NCBI GenBank assembly: GCA_948144175.1
Contig: CANXME010001290.1
Coordinates: 634,501 to 698,500, forward strand
DNA length: 64,000 nt
Source: Closterium sp. NIES-65
Taxonomy: Eukaryota > Streptophyta > Zygnematophyceae > Desmidiales > Closteriaceae
Direction of reading: 5' to 3'
In this document: positions 51,055-59,900 of the stretch, in pieces
Numbering within the stretch: position 1 is the first letter of the stretch
Layout of the letters: each line of letters opens with the position of its first letter
The notes under the pieces: generated by a model
Told to the model about the DNA's origin: nothing
Database searches by the model: none
The model's input: only the letters and a program-made list of their open reading frames with translations
Made by a program: the position numbers and the translations under genes

Positions 51055-54000
51055 GTGCTGGAGGTTGAGGTGCTTGAGGGTGCTGAGCTGGTGCGTGAGG
51101 TGCTGGAGGGTGCGGAGCCTGGGGGTGCTGAGCCGGTGCGTGAGGTGCTAGAGAGCGCGGAGCCTGAGGGTGCTGTGCCGGTGCGAGAGGTCCTAGAGGG
51201 TGCAGAGCCTGAGGGTGCTGGACCGGTTACTCGCCGGCCCCTTACACCAGCGGAGCTGCGAGAGTGGTTTGCGGTTCGTCAGCGACTGCGGAGGCGTCCT
51301 GGAGGTGGCGGTACTGCAGTTGGTGCTGGAGATACTGGTGCTACCGCAGGCCCTGGAGGTGCTAGTACCGGGGGTACTCGAGGTGCCGAGGCCGGTAGTT
51401 GTGGGGGTGCTGCTGGAGGTGCTGCTGGAGCTGCCGGTGGAGCTGGTGGTGCTACTGTTGGTGATGCAGGGGGTGCTACCGGAGCTGGTGGAGCTGCTGC
51501 ATCTGCTGGTGGTGGTTCTGCTGGCTCTGGGGGTTTTGCTGCTGAGGGTGCTGGTGCCGCGGGTCCCGGAGGTGCTTGTACTGGGAGTACTGGAGCTGCT
51601 GGGCCTGCGGGTACTTCTGGGGTTGGAGCTGCTGAGGGGGTTGGCGCGGAGGCTAATTCTGTCGTTCCTAGAGGCGCTCGTGCTTGGGGTACTACTGGTG
51701 CTTCTGGAGGTACTAGAGCTGGAGGTGCTGCTGGTACTAATGCTGCCGCTAGGGATACTGGCACTGTCCTTGCTGTATCTGGAGTCGCCGCGCGGCCTCG
51801 CTCGTACTTCGTTCCGCTCTTTCAGCAGGTTCTTGGTCTTCCGCTTTCTACTGGTCCTCCTCCTCTTCCCTTCGAGTGTCCGCAACCTGTCCCGTCACAG
51901 TTACAGTTACAGCCGGCCTCCCCACTGCCTGCTCCGTCTCCCTACACTGGTCCTACTAGAGGTCTTGCTGAGCGTCGTGAGCTTGCGTCTCGCCCTGCGT
52001 CGCCTGTCCGTGCTGCTCGCACTAGTGGTCGCGGTTCGCGTCAGCGTCCTCCTCCTGTCCCTAGCACGCACCGGATGTCTCTACATCCGTCCACTGCTCC
52101 TCTGCGTGCACCTTTGCCTTCTCCTCCTGCGTCTTCTCTTCCTGCTCTTCCCAACCCGGAGTCGGACTCTCTTCGTGCTGCCAGTCCTACTGTCACGCGT
52201 CTCCTTGCTACTGTTGTCACTTACCCTTCCTTTGAGTCCACTGCTGCGTCTGCTCTAGTTGCTGAGCTCGTTGACTTTACTGCTCGCTGTCGTTTAGACT
52301 ACGCTGCTAGTCTTGTCGCTGAGTCTGAGTCTATCTGTCCTCCGTCCGTCGGGGGTGAGTGTGCCCTTGGCACGGACGTACTTGCGGACAGGCAGGAGGA
52401 GTTCCAGTGTTTGGCTGCTGCTTCACCTCATCTCGTGTCAGTACTGCTTACCCCTGAGGGAGACCCGGATGTACTTGACATCCCGACTCCGCGCTCTTAC
52501 GCGGAGGCGATAGAGGGTCCCTACTCCTCTCAGTGGCAGGCAGCTATGGACGCAGAGATGGCTTCTTGGAAGTCCACAGGCACCTACGTTGACGAGGTTC
52601 CCCCACTTGGGGTGAACATAGTCAGTGGCATGTGGATTTTTAGGGTGAAGCGGCCGCCGGGCTCCCCGCCTGTCTTCAAGGCACGGTACGTGGCTCGTGG
52701 TTTCGGTCATAGGCAGGGAGTTGACTACTTTCAGACCTTCTCTCCCACCCCGAAGATGACCACTCTTTGGGTACTGCTGCACATAGCCGCTCAGCGCGAC
52801 TACGAGCTCCACTCTCTTGACTTCAGCACTGCTTTCTTGCAGGGTAGCCTGCACGAGGAGATCTGGCTGCGCCGCCCACCTGGCTTCACTGGAAATTTTC
52901 CTCCTGGCACCCAGTGCAGCCTCCGGCGGCCAGTCTACGGTCTCCGCCAAGCACCGCGTGAGTGGCAGGACATACTGAGGACTACGCTTGCGGCTCTTGG
53001 GTTTGCTCCCTCTACTGCCGACCCGTCACTGTTTTTGCGCACCGACACTTCTCTGCCGGCGTTCTACATCCTCGTGTACGTCAACGACTTGGTCTTTGCC
53101 ACAGCTGACACTGCTGGACTCGCCCACGTGAAGTCCGAGCTGCAGAAGAGAAACACGTGCACAGACCTGGGTGAACTGCGCAGCTACCTTGGCTTGCAGA
53201 TCACGCGGGACAGAGCACAGCGCACCATTACCCGGACTCAGTCACACATGGTGCAGCAGGTCCTTCATCGCTTTGGCTTCACGTACTCCTCGCCTGAAGC
53301 CACTTCTCTGCCTACTCGTCACTCGCTCTCAGCTCTGCCTTCGGATGAGTCCGTAGAGTCGAGTGGCCCGTACCCAGAGCTTGTTGGCTGCCTCATGTAC
53401 CTGATGACCTGCACACGACCTGACCTTGCATACCCTCTTAGCATTCTCGCACGCTATGTTGCTCCTGGGAGACACAGACCAGAGCACATGGCTGCAGCGA
53501 AGAGGGTGTTGCGCTACTTGTGCAGTACGTCTGGCATGGGGCTTGTGCTTGGAGGGCGGAGTCCAGTGGTCCTCACTGGGCACGCAGACGCTTCTTGGCC
53601 GGACGACCAGGCTACGCAGCGGTCGTCACAGGGTTACACCTTTAGCCTTGGTTCCGACTCTGTTTCGTGGCGGGCTACCCGCTCGTCTTCTGTTCTCGGC
53701 TCCAGTTGTGAGGCTGAGATCTACGCCGGGGCCATGGCTGCACAGGAGCTTCGCTGGCTCACCTACCTGCTGACTGACCTCAGAGAGCCGCCTCGTTCTC
53801 CTTCAGTGCTGTACCTAGACAACAAGGCCATGCTGGCCTTGTGTCAAGAGCAGCGACTGGAGCACAGAACAAAGCACATTGCTCTTCGCTACTTTCTTGC
53901 TCGTGAGCTGCAGCAGCGTGGTCAGCTGCGTCTTGCGTACGTGGCCTCTGAGGCCAACACTGCTAATATCTTCACCAAGGAACTTGCGCCTTGTGACCAT

Positions 54001-54060
54001 CAGCGCTTCTGTACTCAACTGGGTCTTGTGCCTACCTTGCCTCACTTGCTCACCTGTTGA
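51055..54060 (+). CDS. copia H linker, reverse transcriptase and RNase H (1,001 codons open)
   Basis: Open from the I-type linker (V-R-E-V-L-E-G-A-E-P-E-G repeats) through the switch to A-type sequence near 51533. RT follows with V-S-G-M-W-I-F (about residue 526). The catalytic box reads Y-V-N-D in place of Y-V-D-D (53078), so RT should be inactive. RNase H has H-A-D-A-S-W, E-A-E-I-Y and D-N-K-A-M. The start given is only the first ATG; the protein would be part of a polyprotein. Confidence 0.85.
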   Translation: MLEVEVLEGAELVREVLEGAEPGGAEPVREVLESAEPEGAVPVREVLEGAEPEGAGPVTRRPLTPAELREWFAVRQRLRRRPGGGGTAVGAGDTGATAGPGGASTGGTRGAEAGSCGGAAGGAAGAAGGAGGATVGDAGGATGAGGAAASAGGGSAGSGGFAAEGAGAAGPGGACTGSTGAAGPAGTSGVGAAEGVGAEANSVVPRGARAWGTTGASGGTRAGGAAGTNAAARDTGTVLAVSGVAARPRSYFVPLFQQVLGLPLSTGPPPLPFECPQPVPSQLQLQPASPLPAPSPYTGPTRGLAERRELASRPASPVRAARTSGRGSRQRPPPVPSTHRMSLHPSTAPLRAPLPSPPASSLPALPNPESDSLRAASPTVTRLLATVVTYPSFESTAASALVAELVDFTARCRLDYAASLVAESESICPPSVGGECALGTDVLADRQEEFQCLAAASPHLVSVLLTPEGDPDVLDIPTPRSYAEAIEGPYSSQWQAAMDAEMASWKSTGTYVDEVPPLGVNIVSGMWIFRVKRPPGSPPVFKARYVARGFGHRQGVDYFQTFSPTPKMTTLWVLLHIAAQRDYELHSLDFSTAFLQGSLHEEIWLRRPPGFTGNFPPGTQCSLRRPVYGLRQAPREWQDILRTTLAALGFAPSTADPSLFLRTDTSLPAFYILVYVNDLVFATADTAGLAHVKSELQKRNTCTDLGELRSYLGLQITRDRAQRTITRTQSHMVQQVLHRFGFTYSSPEATSLPTRHSLSALPSDESVESSGPYPELVGCLMYLMTCTRPDLAYPLSILARYVAPGRHRPEHMAAAKRVLRYLCSTSGMGLVLGGRSPVVLTGHADASWPDDQATQRSSQGYTFSLGSDSVSWRATRSSSVLGSSCEAEIYAGAMAAQELRWLTYLLTDLREPPRSPSVLYLDNKAMLALCQEQRLEHRTKHIALRYFLARELQQRGQLRLAYVASEANTANIFTKELAPCDHQRFCTQLGLVPTLPHLLTC

Positions 54061-54278
54061 CCTTGCTTGTACTGTTACATATATATATATATATACTCTT
54101 GCACTTGCTTGTCTAGCCTTATATATATATGTAATCTTGCATGTGAACTGGCCTTGTGGCCTTGAACTTGTGCTCAGAATGTGTGGTGACTTTGTGATCC
54201 ACCCTGAGCTTGCTTTGTTTTGCTTTGCTTGACTGGTCCTGTGACTCCTTGTTCTCCCCCACTTTGCCTATGGGGGTG

Positions 54279-54410
54279 TGTGAGAACATTGTAGCTTATG
54301 CATATTGTGTAGGCTATAGTGGGGTAGCCCATAAGGGGTACAACCCAATTAGGTTTAGTACTTGTACCCAATTCATTCATAGTTCATTCATTCTCGTTTC
54401 AGTTTTCTCA
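54279..54410 (+). repeat. 3' LTR of copia H
   Basis: TGTGAGAACATTGTAGC to AGTTTTCTCA, 132 bp, after the TTTGC pentamers and the purine tract CTATGGGGGTG. Followed directly by minus-strand gypsy J sequence. Confidence 0.88.
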
Positions 54411-54677
54411 TGCTGTGCGTGTGGTGTTGGGTTATCGGGACTCGGCGTCATGGGCACTGTTGGGTTTTTCCCGTAGTTCAGGTAAAATGGGCACTGCTGT
54501 GTCGTTGCTGACGTGGCGTTGTTGTAGGCGAACTCGATCAGCGGCAGCTGCTACTCCCAAGTTGTCGGGTCGTCGCACGTGCCGAATCAACTGCTCCATC
54601 GTCTGATTGGTCCGCTCCGTTTGACCGTCGGTCTCGGGGTGGTATGATGATCTGAAATGTAGCCTGGTCCCGAACTG
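54411..54677 (-). pseudogene. gypsy J integrase, C-terminal part of core
   Basis: On the minus strand: S-S-Y-H-P-E-T-D-G-Q-T-E-R-T-N-Q (54610-54660), then a stretch equivalent to E-F-A-Y-N-N and F-Y-L-N-Y-G near 54440-54530. This is the catalytic Glu region of Ty3/gypsy integrase. Separated from the rest of the core by element K. Confidence 0.8.
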
Positions 54678-54922
54678 TGTCAGAACTTATATTTGTAACT
54701 GCCTGTAGCTGTAGTTAGTGTAGTTATTATAAACTTAGTTTGGTGGTGCACCTTCTTTGTTTCCTATGCTATATGTTCCTTGAAACCTATAGTGAAATCA
54801 TTCTTCCCAATTCTCTCGATCCTCACCCTTGACACAAAACCACTCGATATCCTAGTTGGGCCTAGGCTCCTAAGCCTAGGCCCTAGTAAAACTTAGTTCA
54901 TCCTCGACTACTATTCTTGATA
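54678..54922 (+). repeat. 5' LTR of K
   Basis: 245 bp. Contains an AGCCTAGGCTC-type inverted repeat (GGGCCTAGGCTCCTAAGCCTAGGCCC) near 54865, written here only to mark the palindromic GCCTAGGC copies either side of TCCTA. Confidence 0.88.
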
Positions 54923-55059
54923 TGCTATCAGAGCGTTTTACGACCTGGCCCGTGGGCCCGCCAATATGCTTCTGCTGCTATTTTTCCCGGTCGCGCGCCT
55001 GGGGCGCGTGGCGATTTTCTCTTGTCCCGCCCCCGGTTGGCGAGTGACTCCTTCTCTGC

Positions 55060-55215
55060 CCGTCGCGCACCCCGTGGCACGCGACGGTGGCCTAAACCTG
55101 CCCGTCGTGCGCCCCGTGGCACGCGACGGTGCCCTGCTCGTTGTGCGCCCCGAGGCACACGACCGGGCCCTAAACTTAAACTTGCCCGTCGTGCGCCCCG
55201 TGGCACGCGACGGGC
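55060..55215. repeat. Quasi-palindromic tandem repeat inside K
   Basis: Four units built on GTCGTGCGCCCCGTGGCACG then CGAC. Each unit is itself a near-inverted repeat, so the transcript could form a row of hairpins. Confidence 0.75.
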
Positions 55216-55711
55216 CCTCTCCGCACCTGCTCTCCCTGCAGCCGCCCCTGACCTACCTGCGCCGACACAATGTAGCCGCTCTGCGGCTTTCTTCCTGCCC
55301 ACCCCCTCCTCCTTTGTTTCCCTGCAGCCGTGGGGAGGAGGGTATGGGGGTGGCGGGTGTTGGAGTGTTGGGTCGTCTCCTTCCCTTCCCCTCCTCCTCC
55401 TTTCGCTCCCACTGCTGCAGCTGCCGCTGGGGGGGAGGGTGTGAGGGTGTGGGGGAGCAGGGGGAGTGGCACCGGGGTGGCAGGTGTGAGGCAACTAGCA
55501 GCCGTCCCTCCACCTCTCCTCTCTTCCCCCCTTCTCTGCTGCTCCTGCAGTAGTGTGGGGGAGGGGAAGGAGGAGGGTGAGGAGATGGAGGGGGTGACCA
55601 GCTAGTGTCAGCCCGCCTGCAGTTCCTGCTGTTGCTTGTTTATTATTTTGCATGTGTACACCTGCAGGTTGTATTCTGCACAAACTCCTGCTGTAGGCAG
55701 TTATGGGGGAG

Positions 55712-55956
55712 TGTCAGAACTTATATTTGTAACTGCCTGTAGCTGTAGTTAGTGAAGCTATTATAAACTTAGTTTGGTGGTGCACCTTCTTTGTTTCCTA
55801 TGCTATATGTTCCTTGAAACCTATAGTGAAATCATTCTTCCCAATTCTCTCGATTTTCACCCTTGACACAAAACCACTCGATATCGTAGTTGGGCCTAGG
55901 CTCCTAAGCCTAGGCCCTAGTAAAACTTAGTTCATCCTCGACTACTATTCTTGATA
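55712..55956 (+). repeat. 3' LTR of K
   Basis: 245 bp, 98% identical to the 5' LTR. Confidence 0.88.
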
Positions 55957-55961
55957 AACTG

Positions 55962-56191
55962 CTCCTAGAGGTTATTCCAGAAGTTGCACGTAAACTTCGT
56001 GTCGCGGTCGCTGATTATCGCGGTTGGTATCCCGTGCAGTCGAACGACGACTGCAATGAATAGGCGAGCGGTTTCTTCGGCTGAGATCAATTTCTTGCAC
56101 GCTGCAAAGTGAGCCATTTTCGTCAGTTTGTCAACGACGACCATTACCGCGTCGTTACTCCCAAAGTTCGAAGGTAACCCTGTGACAAAAT
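55962..56191 (-). pseudogene. gypsy J integrase core
   Basis: On the minus strand: V-M-V-V-V-D-K-L-T-K-M-A-H-F (56110-56150) and H-G-I-P-T-A-I-I-S-D-R-D-T-K-F (55980-56030), the two Asp regions of the core. Joined at its upstream end to 63255, as shown by the AAAAT duplication of element I, and at its downstream end to 54677. Confidence 0.88.
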
Positions 56192-56324
56192 TGTCAAATT
56201 GTATATATGCCATATATGTTTAGGCTGTAGTGGGGTAGCCAATATAGGGTACAACCCTTTCTAGGGTTTCATATTTGTACCCAACTCTTTCATAGTTCAT
56301 TCATTCCTATTCACTCTTTTGATA
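56192..56324 (+). repeat. 5' LTR of copia I
   Basis: 133 bp with the GGCTGTAGTGGGGTAGCC hairpin and the GGGTACAACCCTTTCTAGGG core. Confidence 0.93.
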
Positions 56325-56374
56325 TGGTATCACAGCAGGTCCTAGCCTAGGACCGATTTCTTAGGGCCCACCGA
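56325..56374 (+). promoter_or_regulatory. Primer-binding site, hairpin and GGGCCCACC box of copia I
   Basis: TGGTATCACAGC, then GGTCCTA / TAGGACC around GCC, then TTAGGGCCCACC. The helix has different base pairs from A and G at several positions but stays fully paired. Confidence 0.75.
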
Positions 56375-56977
56375 GTAGCGCTACCCCACCCGTCGCGCCA
56401 CTGTGATCGCGCCACCTGCTGCAGCGCGCCCTGCTAAGTCGCGCGCCACCTGCAGCAGCGCGCTCTGCCCTGCCCTGCCTGCGCGCCGCGCCGCCGCGCG
56501 CCCTGCCCTGCCTGCGCGCCGTGTCGCCGCGCGCCCTGCCCTGCCTGCCGCGCCGCCGAGCGCCCTGCCCTGTCTGCGCGCCGCGCCGCTGCGCGCCCTG
56601 CCCTGCCTGCGCGCCGCACCGCCGCGCGCCCTGCCCTGCCTGAGCGCTGCGCCGCCGCGCGCCCTGCCTTGCCTGCGCGCCGTGCCGCCGCGCGCTCTGC
56701 TTTGCCTGCGCGCCACGCGGCCGCGCGCCCTGCCTTGCCTGCGAGCCGCGCCGCCGCGCGCCCTGCCTTGCCTGCGCGCCGCGCCGCTGCCCGCCTTGCC
56801 CTGCCTGCGAGCCACGCCGCCGCGCGCCCTGCCATACCTGCGCGCCGCTTCGCTACACGCCCTGCCTCGCCTGCGCGCCGCGCCGCCCACACTCTACTGC
56901 GCCGCCCGCGCCCTGCAGCACCGCCCACGCTCTGCAGCGCCGCCCGCACGCCCTACTGCTCGTCACCGCCTCGCATT
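56375..56977 (+). repeat. GC-rich leader of copia I
   Basis: No gene. From about 56440 to 56890 it is a minisatellite of 30-bp units of CCTGCGCGCCGCGCCGCCGC type with CGCCCTGCC joins, about 14 copies. Confidence 0.8.
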
Positions 56978-59900
56978 ATGGCCACCCTTTGGGTTCTTTC
57001 CTTCGACACTGAGGGCCGCCCTGTAGATTTTGACGCCTGGCTCGATGACTTGCAGCTCTACCTCATTAGCACCAGCAAAGATGAGATCTCCCTCTTTGAC
57101 CACACCTCTGGTGCCCTAGCCGCTCCTGCTGACACAGCTGCCCTTAGCGAGCGCTCTCAATGGCTGACGCGCAATGCTGCTGCCCGCCTAGCTATTCGCA
57201 ACCACTTGCCGCTAGCGGAACTCAAGCACGTTGGTGAGCACAAAACCGCTAAGGCATTGTACGATGCTGTAGTCGCTCGCTACTCCTCCCCTGCCACTGC
57301 TGCGCTCAGCCGTCTCATGCTGCCGTACCTGTTCCCCGAGCTGTCGAGCTTTGCCACTGTAGCCGACCTCATCACCCACCTTCGCTCTAGTGACGCTCGT
57401 GTCCGTGCCACACTCCGCAAGGAGTTTGTTGCTCAGCACCCCCCTCCGATGTACTGGACGCTCCACTTTATAGTGACCCGCCTCCCTGACACCCTTCGCT
57501 TAGTCAGGGACCACTTCCTAGCGCGCTGTCCCTCCGACCTCTCCATAGACCTCCTAGAGGAGCACCTCTTAGCCACTGAGAGCAGCATTGTGAGTGTGGC
57601 TGCTGCTTGTGGCGCTCCTCGCACCCCCATCTTTGAGGGGTGCGCTTCTTCCCCTCTTGCCCCGACCTACGCCACTGCTGCCGCTCTAGACTTCCTTGGA
57701 GCCAACTCGGTTGGTGCTGCCTCTACCTCTACCGGGCGGCGCCGCACCGGCAAGGGCAAGGGGGGCAAGGGCGGTGGTGGAGGTGGCGGCGGAGGAGGAG
57801 GTGGAGGAGGTGGGGGTGGCGGTGGGAGTGGAGGCAGTGGCACCGGGAGTACTGGTGGGAGTGGCAGCACCGGTGGTGGAGGTGGTGGTGGTGGCGGCGG
57901 CGGTGGAAGTGGCGGTGGTGGCGGTAGTGGTAGTGGTGGAGGCAGTGGAGGTGGTGGCGGTCGTGGTGGAGGCACTGGTCAGCGACAGCAGCAGCAACGG
58001 TCCCTTACGCCTTAGCAGCTTCGTGAGTGGTTGGCTCAGAGGGGTACGTCTGGGGGTACTCGCTGTCCGTATGTCATTCGCACCGGTGAGCGTGCTGGTC
58101 AGACATGCGGCAAGCCCCACCCCCAGCAACATTGCTTCTCCCGCCTTGACGACGCTTGGCGTGAGGAGATGGGTGCAGAGGTTGAGACCCCTCGCTGGTT
58201 TGATCTGCTTAAGAAGGGTGTAGACATCTTTGCTCTTGACTATGATGCTATTCTTGCTGCCATGTATGCATTGTCTGTTAGTGCTGAGGGTGACTGCTAC
58301 CTGTGTCTACCGCCTGATCCAGGTATAGAGTCAGCAGCTCTTGGTGCTTGCGAGTCTGCGCTTTCAGGTACCACGTTTGCTGCCTTAGGTGCGGGTGAGT
58401 CTGCGCTGTCAGGTACTGCGACTCCTACTACCTTGCACACCTTCACTCTTGACTCAGGTGCTTCTAGGTGTTTCTTCCGTGACACCACAGCCCTCACACC
58501 ACTCCCTGCACCTGTTGCAGTCTCCCTGGCTGACCCCTCGGGGGGTCCAGTCCTTGCACGGTCTACCACTGTGCTTCCTTGCCCAGCGGTCCCGTCTGGA
58601 TCACTGTCAGGTCTCCACCTCCCCTCGTTCTCTACGAACTTGGTGAGCAACGCTGTCCTTCAGGACCACTGGGTTGATACCTTCACCCCTGGAGGACGGC
58701 GTGTGGTGATCTGTACGTGCTCCAGGGCTGGGCGACACCTGGCCACAATCACGCGTGCGCCAGAGTCGAGCCTTTACACACTGACCACTGAGTCTCCCCA
58801 GGTCGCTTTTGTCGGTCAGGTGTCCGCGTCAGGTCAGCTAGACTCCCCTTGCTTGTGTCGCTCCCTGTCACACCAGACCGTTCTCTGGCACCACCGTCTG
58901 GGCCACCCCTCCCTGCCCCGTCTTCGCGACATGCACCGTCGCGTCCTTGTGTCTGGTCTCCCCCAGACCTTGCCTCCCCTCCCTGCTTTGCCTGCCCCTG
59001 CCAGCCTTCCTTGCATTGAGGGACGGCAGCGCGCCGCTCCTGAATCCTCCTCGTTTCCTCCGACAGAGGCTCCGCTGCAGACTCTCCACATGGACGTGTG
59101 GGGCCCCGCCCGTGTCAGCGGACGGGGTGGAGAGCTTTACTTCCTGCTGGTCGTTGATGACTACTCGCGCTACACCACGGTCTTCCCCTTGTGCACCAAG
59201 GGTGAGGTCCGTGCTGTCCTGATCCCTTGGATCCGAGCGGTTCGTCTTCAGCTGCGCAGGAGGTTTCAGACCGGCCTCCCTGTTCTGCGTCTGCACTCTG
59301 ACAGGGGCGGAGAGTTTGCCTCCGACCTCTTGCGCGGCTTCTGTCAAGAGGAGGGCATCACCCAGTCTTACACGCTTCCAGGCTCACCGCAGCAAAATGG
59401 GGTTGCTAAGCGCCGCATTGGCCTGGTCATGGAGATCGCTCGTACCTCCTTGATCCATGCGGCTGCTCCCCATTTTCTGTGGCCGTTTGCGGTCAGGTAC
59501 GCCGCACAGCAGCTCAACCTCTGGCCCCGTGTCTCCGTTCCGGAGACTTCGCCCACACTGTGGTGGACGGGGGAGGTTGGAGATGCGTCAGTGTTCCGAG
59601 TCTGGGGTGCCCGTGCTCTTGTTCGCGATACGTCCGCGGACAAGCTCTCCTCCCGCACCCTTCCCTGTGTCTTCCTCGGCTTTCCGACTGACGCGCCTGG
59701 CTGGCAGTTTTACCACCCTGCCTCGCGCACTGTCCTGTCTTCTCAGGACGTCACTTTTGACGAGTCAGTCCCGTTCTACCGCCCCTTTCCCTACCGCACT
59801 GCTCCTCTCCCTCCCCCGCCTCTCTTTCTTGCTCCAAGTCCCCCTCCGGTAGACCCCCTTCCCCCCCAGGGTCCTGCTCCTTCAGGTGTGTCTTAGGTAG

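Larger units (their letters stand above)
49775..54410 (+). mobile_element. Mosaic, 5'-truncated Ty1/copia element H
   Basis: Lacks 5' LTR, leader, gag and protease. It starts in the integrase C-terminal region. TGCT occurs on both sides (49771-49774 and 54411-54414), possibly a duplication. Three blocks: 49775-50346 of A/C/G type (integrase end and G-A-E-P-G linker), 50347-51533 of I type (integrase core end, integrase C-terminus and I-type linker, nearly identical to 59292-60478), and 51534-54060 of A/C/G type (linker end, RT, RNase H). The integrase C-terminal region is therefore present twice. Confidence 0.85.
54678..55956 (+). mobile_element. Non-coding LTR element K (1,279 bp)
   Basis: LTRs of 245 bp at 54678-54922 and 55712-55956, 5 differences (98% identical). 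Perfect AACTG duplication (54673-54677 and 55957-55961). LTR ends are TGTCAGAAC...TTGATA, so TG...TA rather than TG...CA, the same unusual 3' end as copia I. Primer site TGCTATCAGAGC (54923) and purine tract TTATGGGGGAG (55701-55711) are present. The interior of about 790 bp has no gag or pol. It interrupts the integrase of gypsy J. Confidence 0.88.

Noticed and set aside
54917..55444. 175-codon ORF inside K as a gag
   Set aside because: It overlaps the LTR end and primer site, follows repeat sequence, and has no gag or zinc-knuckle features.
16300..55961. C and K sharing the same target duplication AACTG as evidence of a common event
   Set aside because: They lie in unrelated target sequences and have different LTRs; identical 5-mers can occur by chance.
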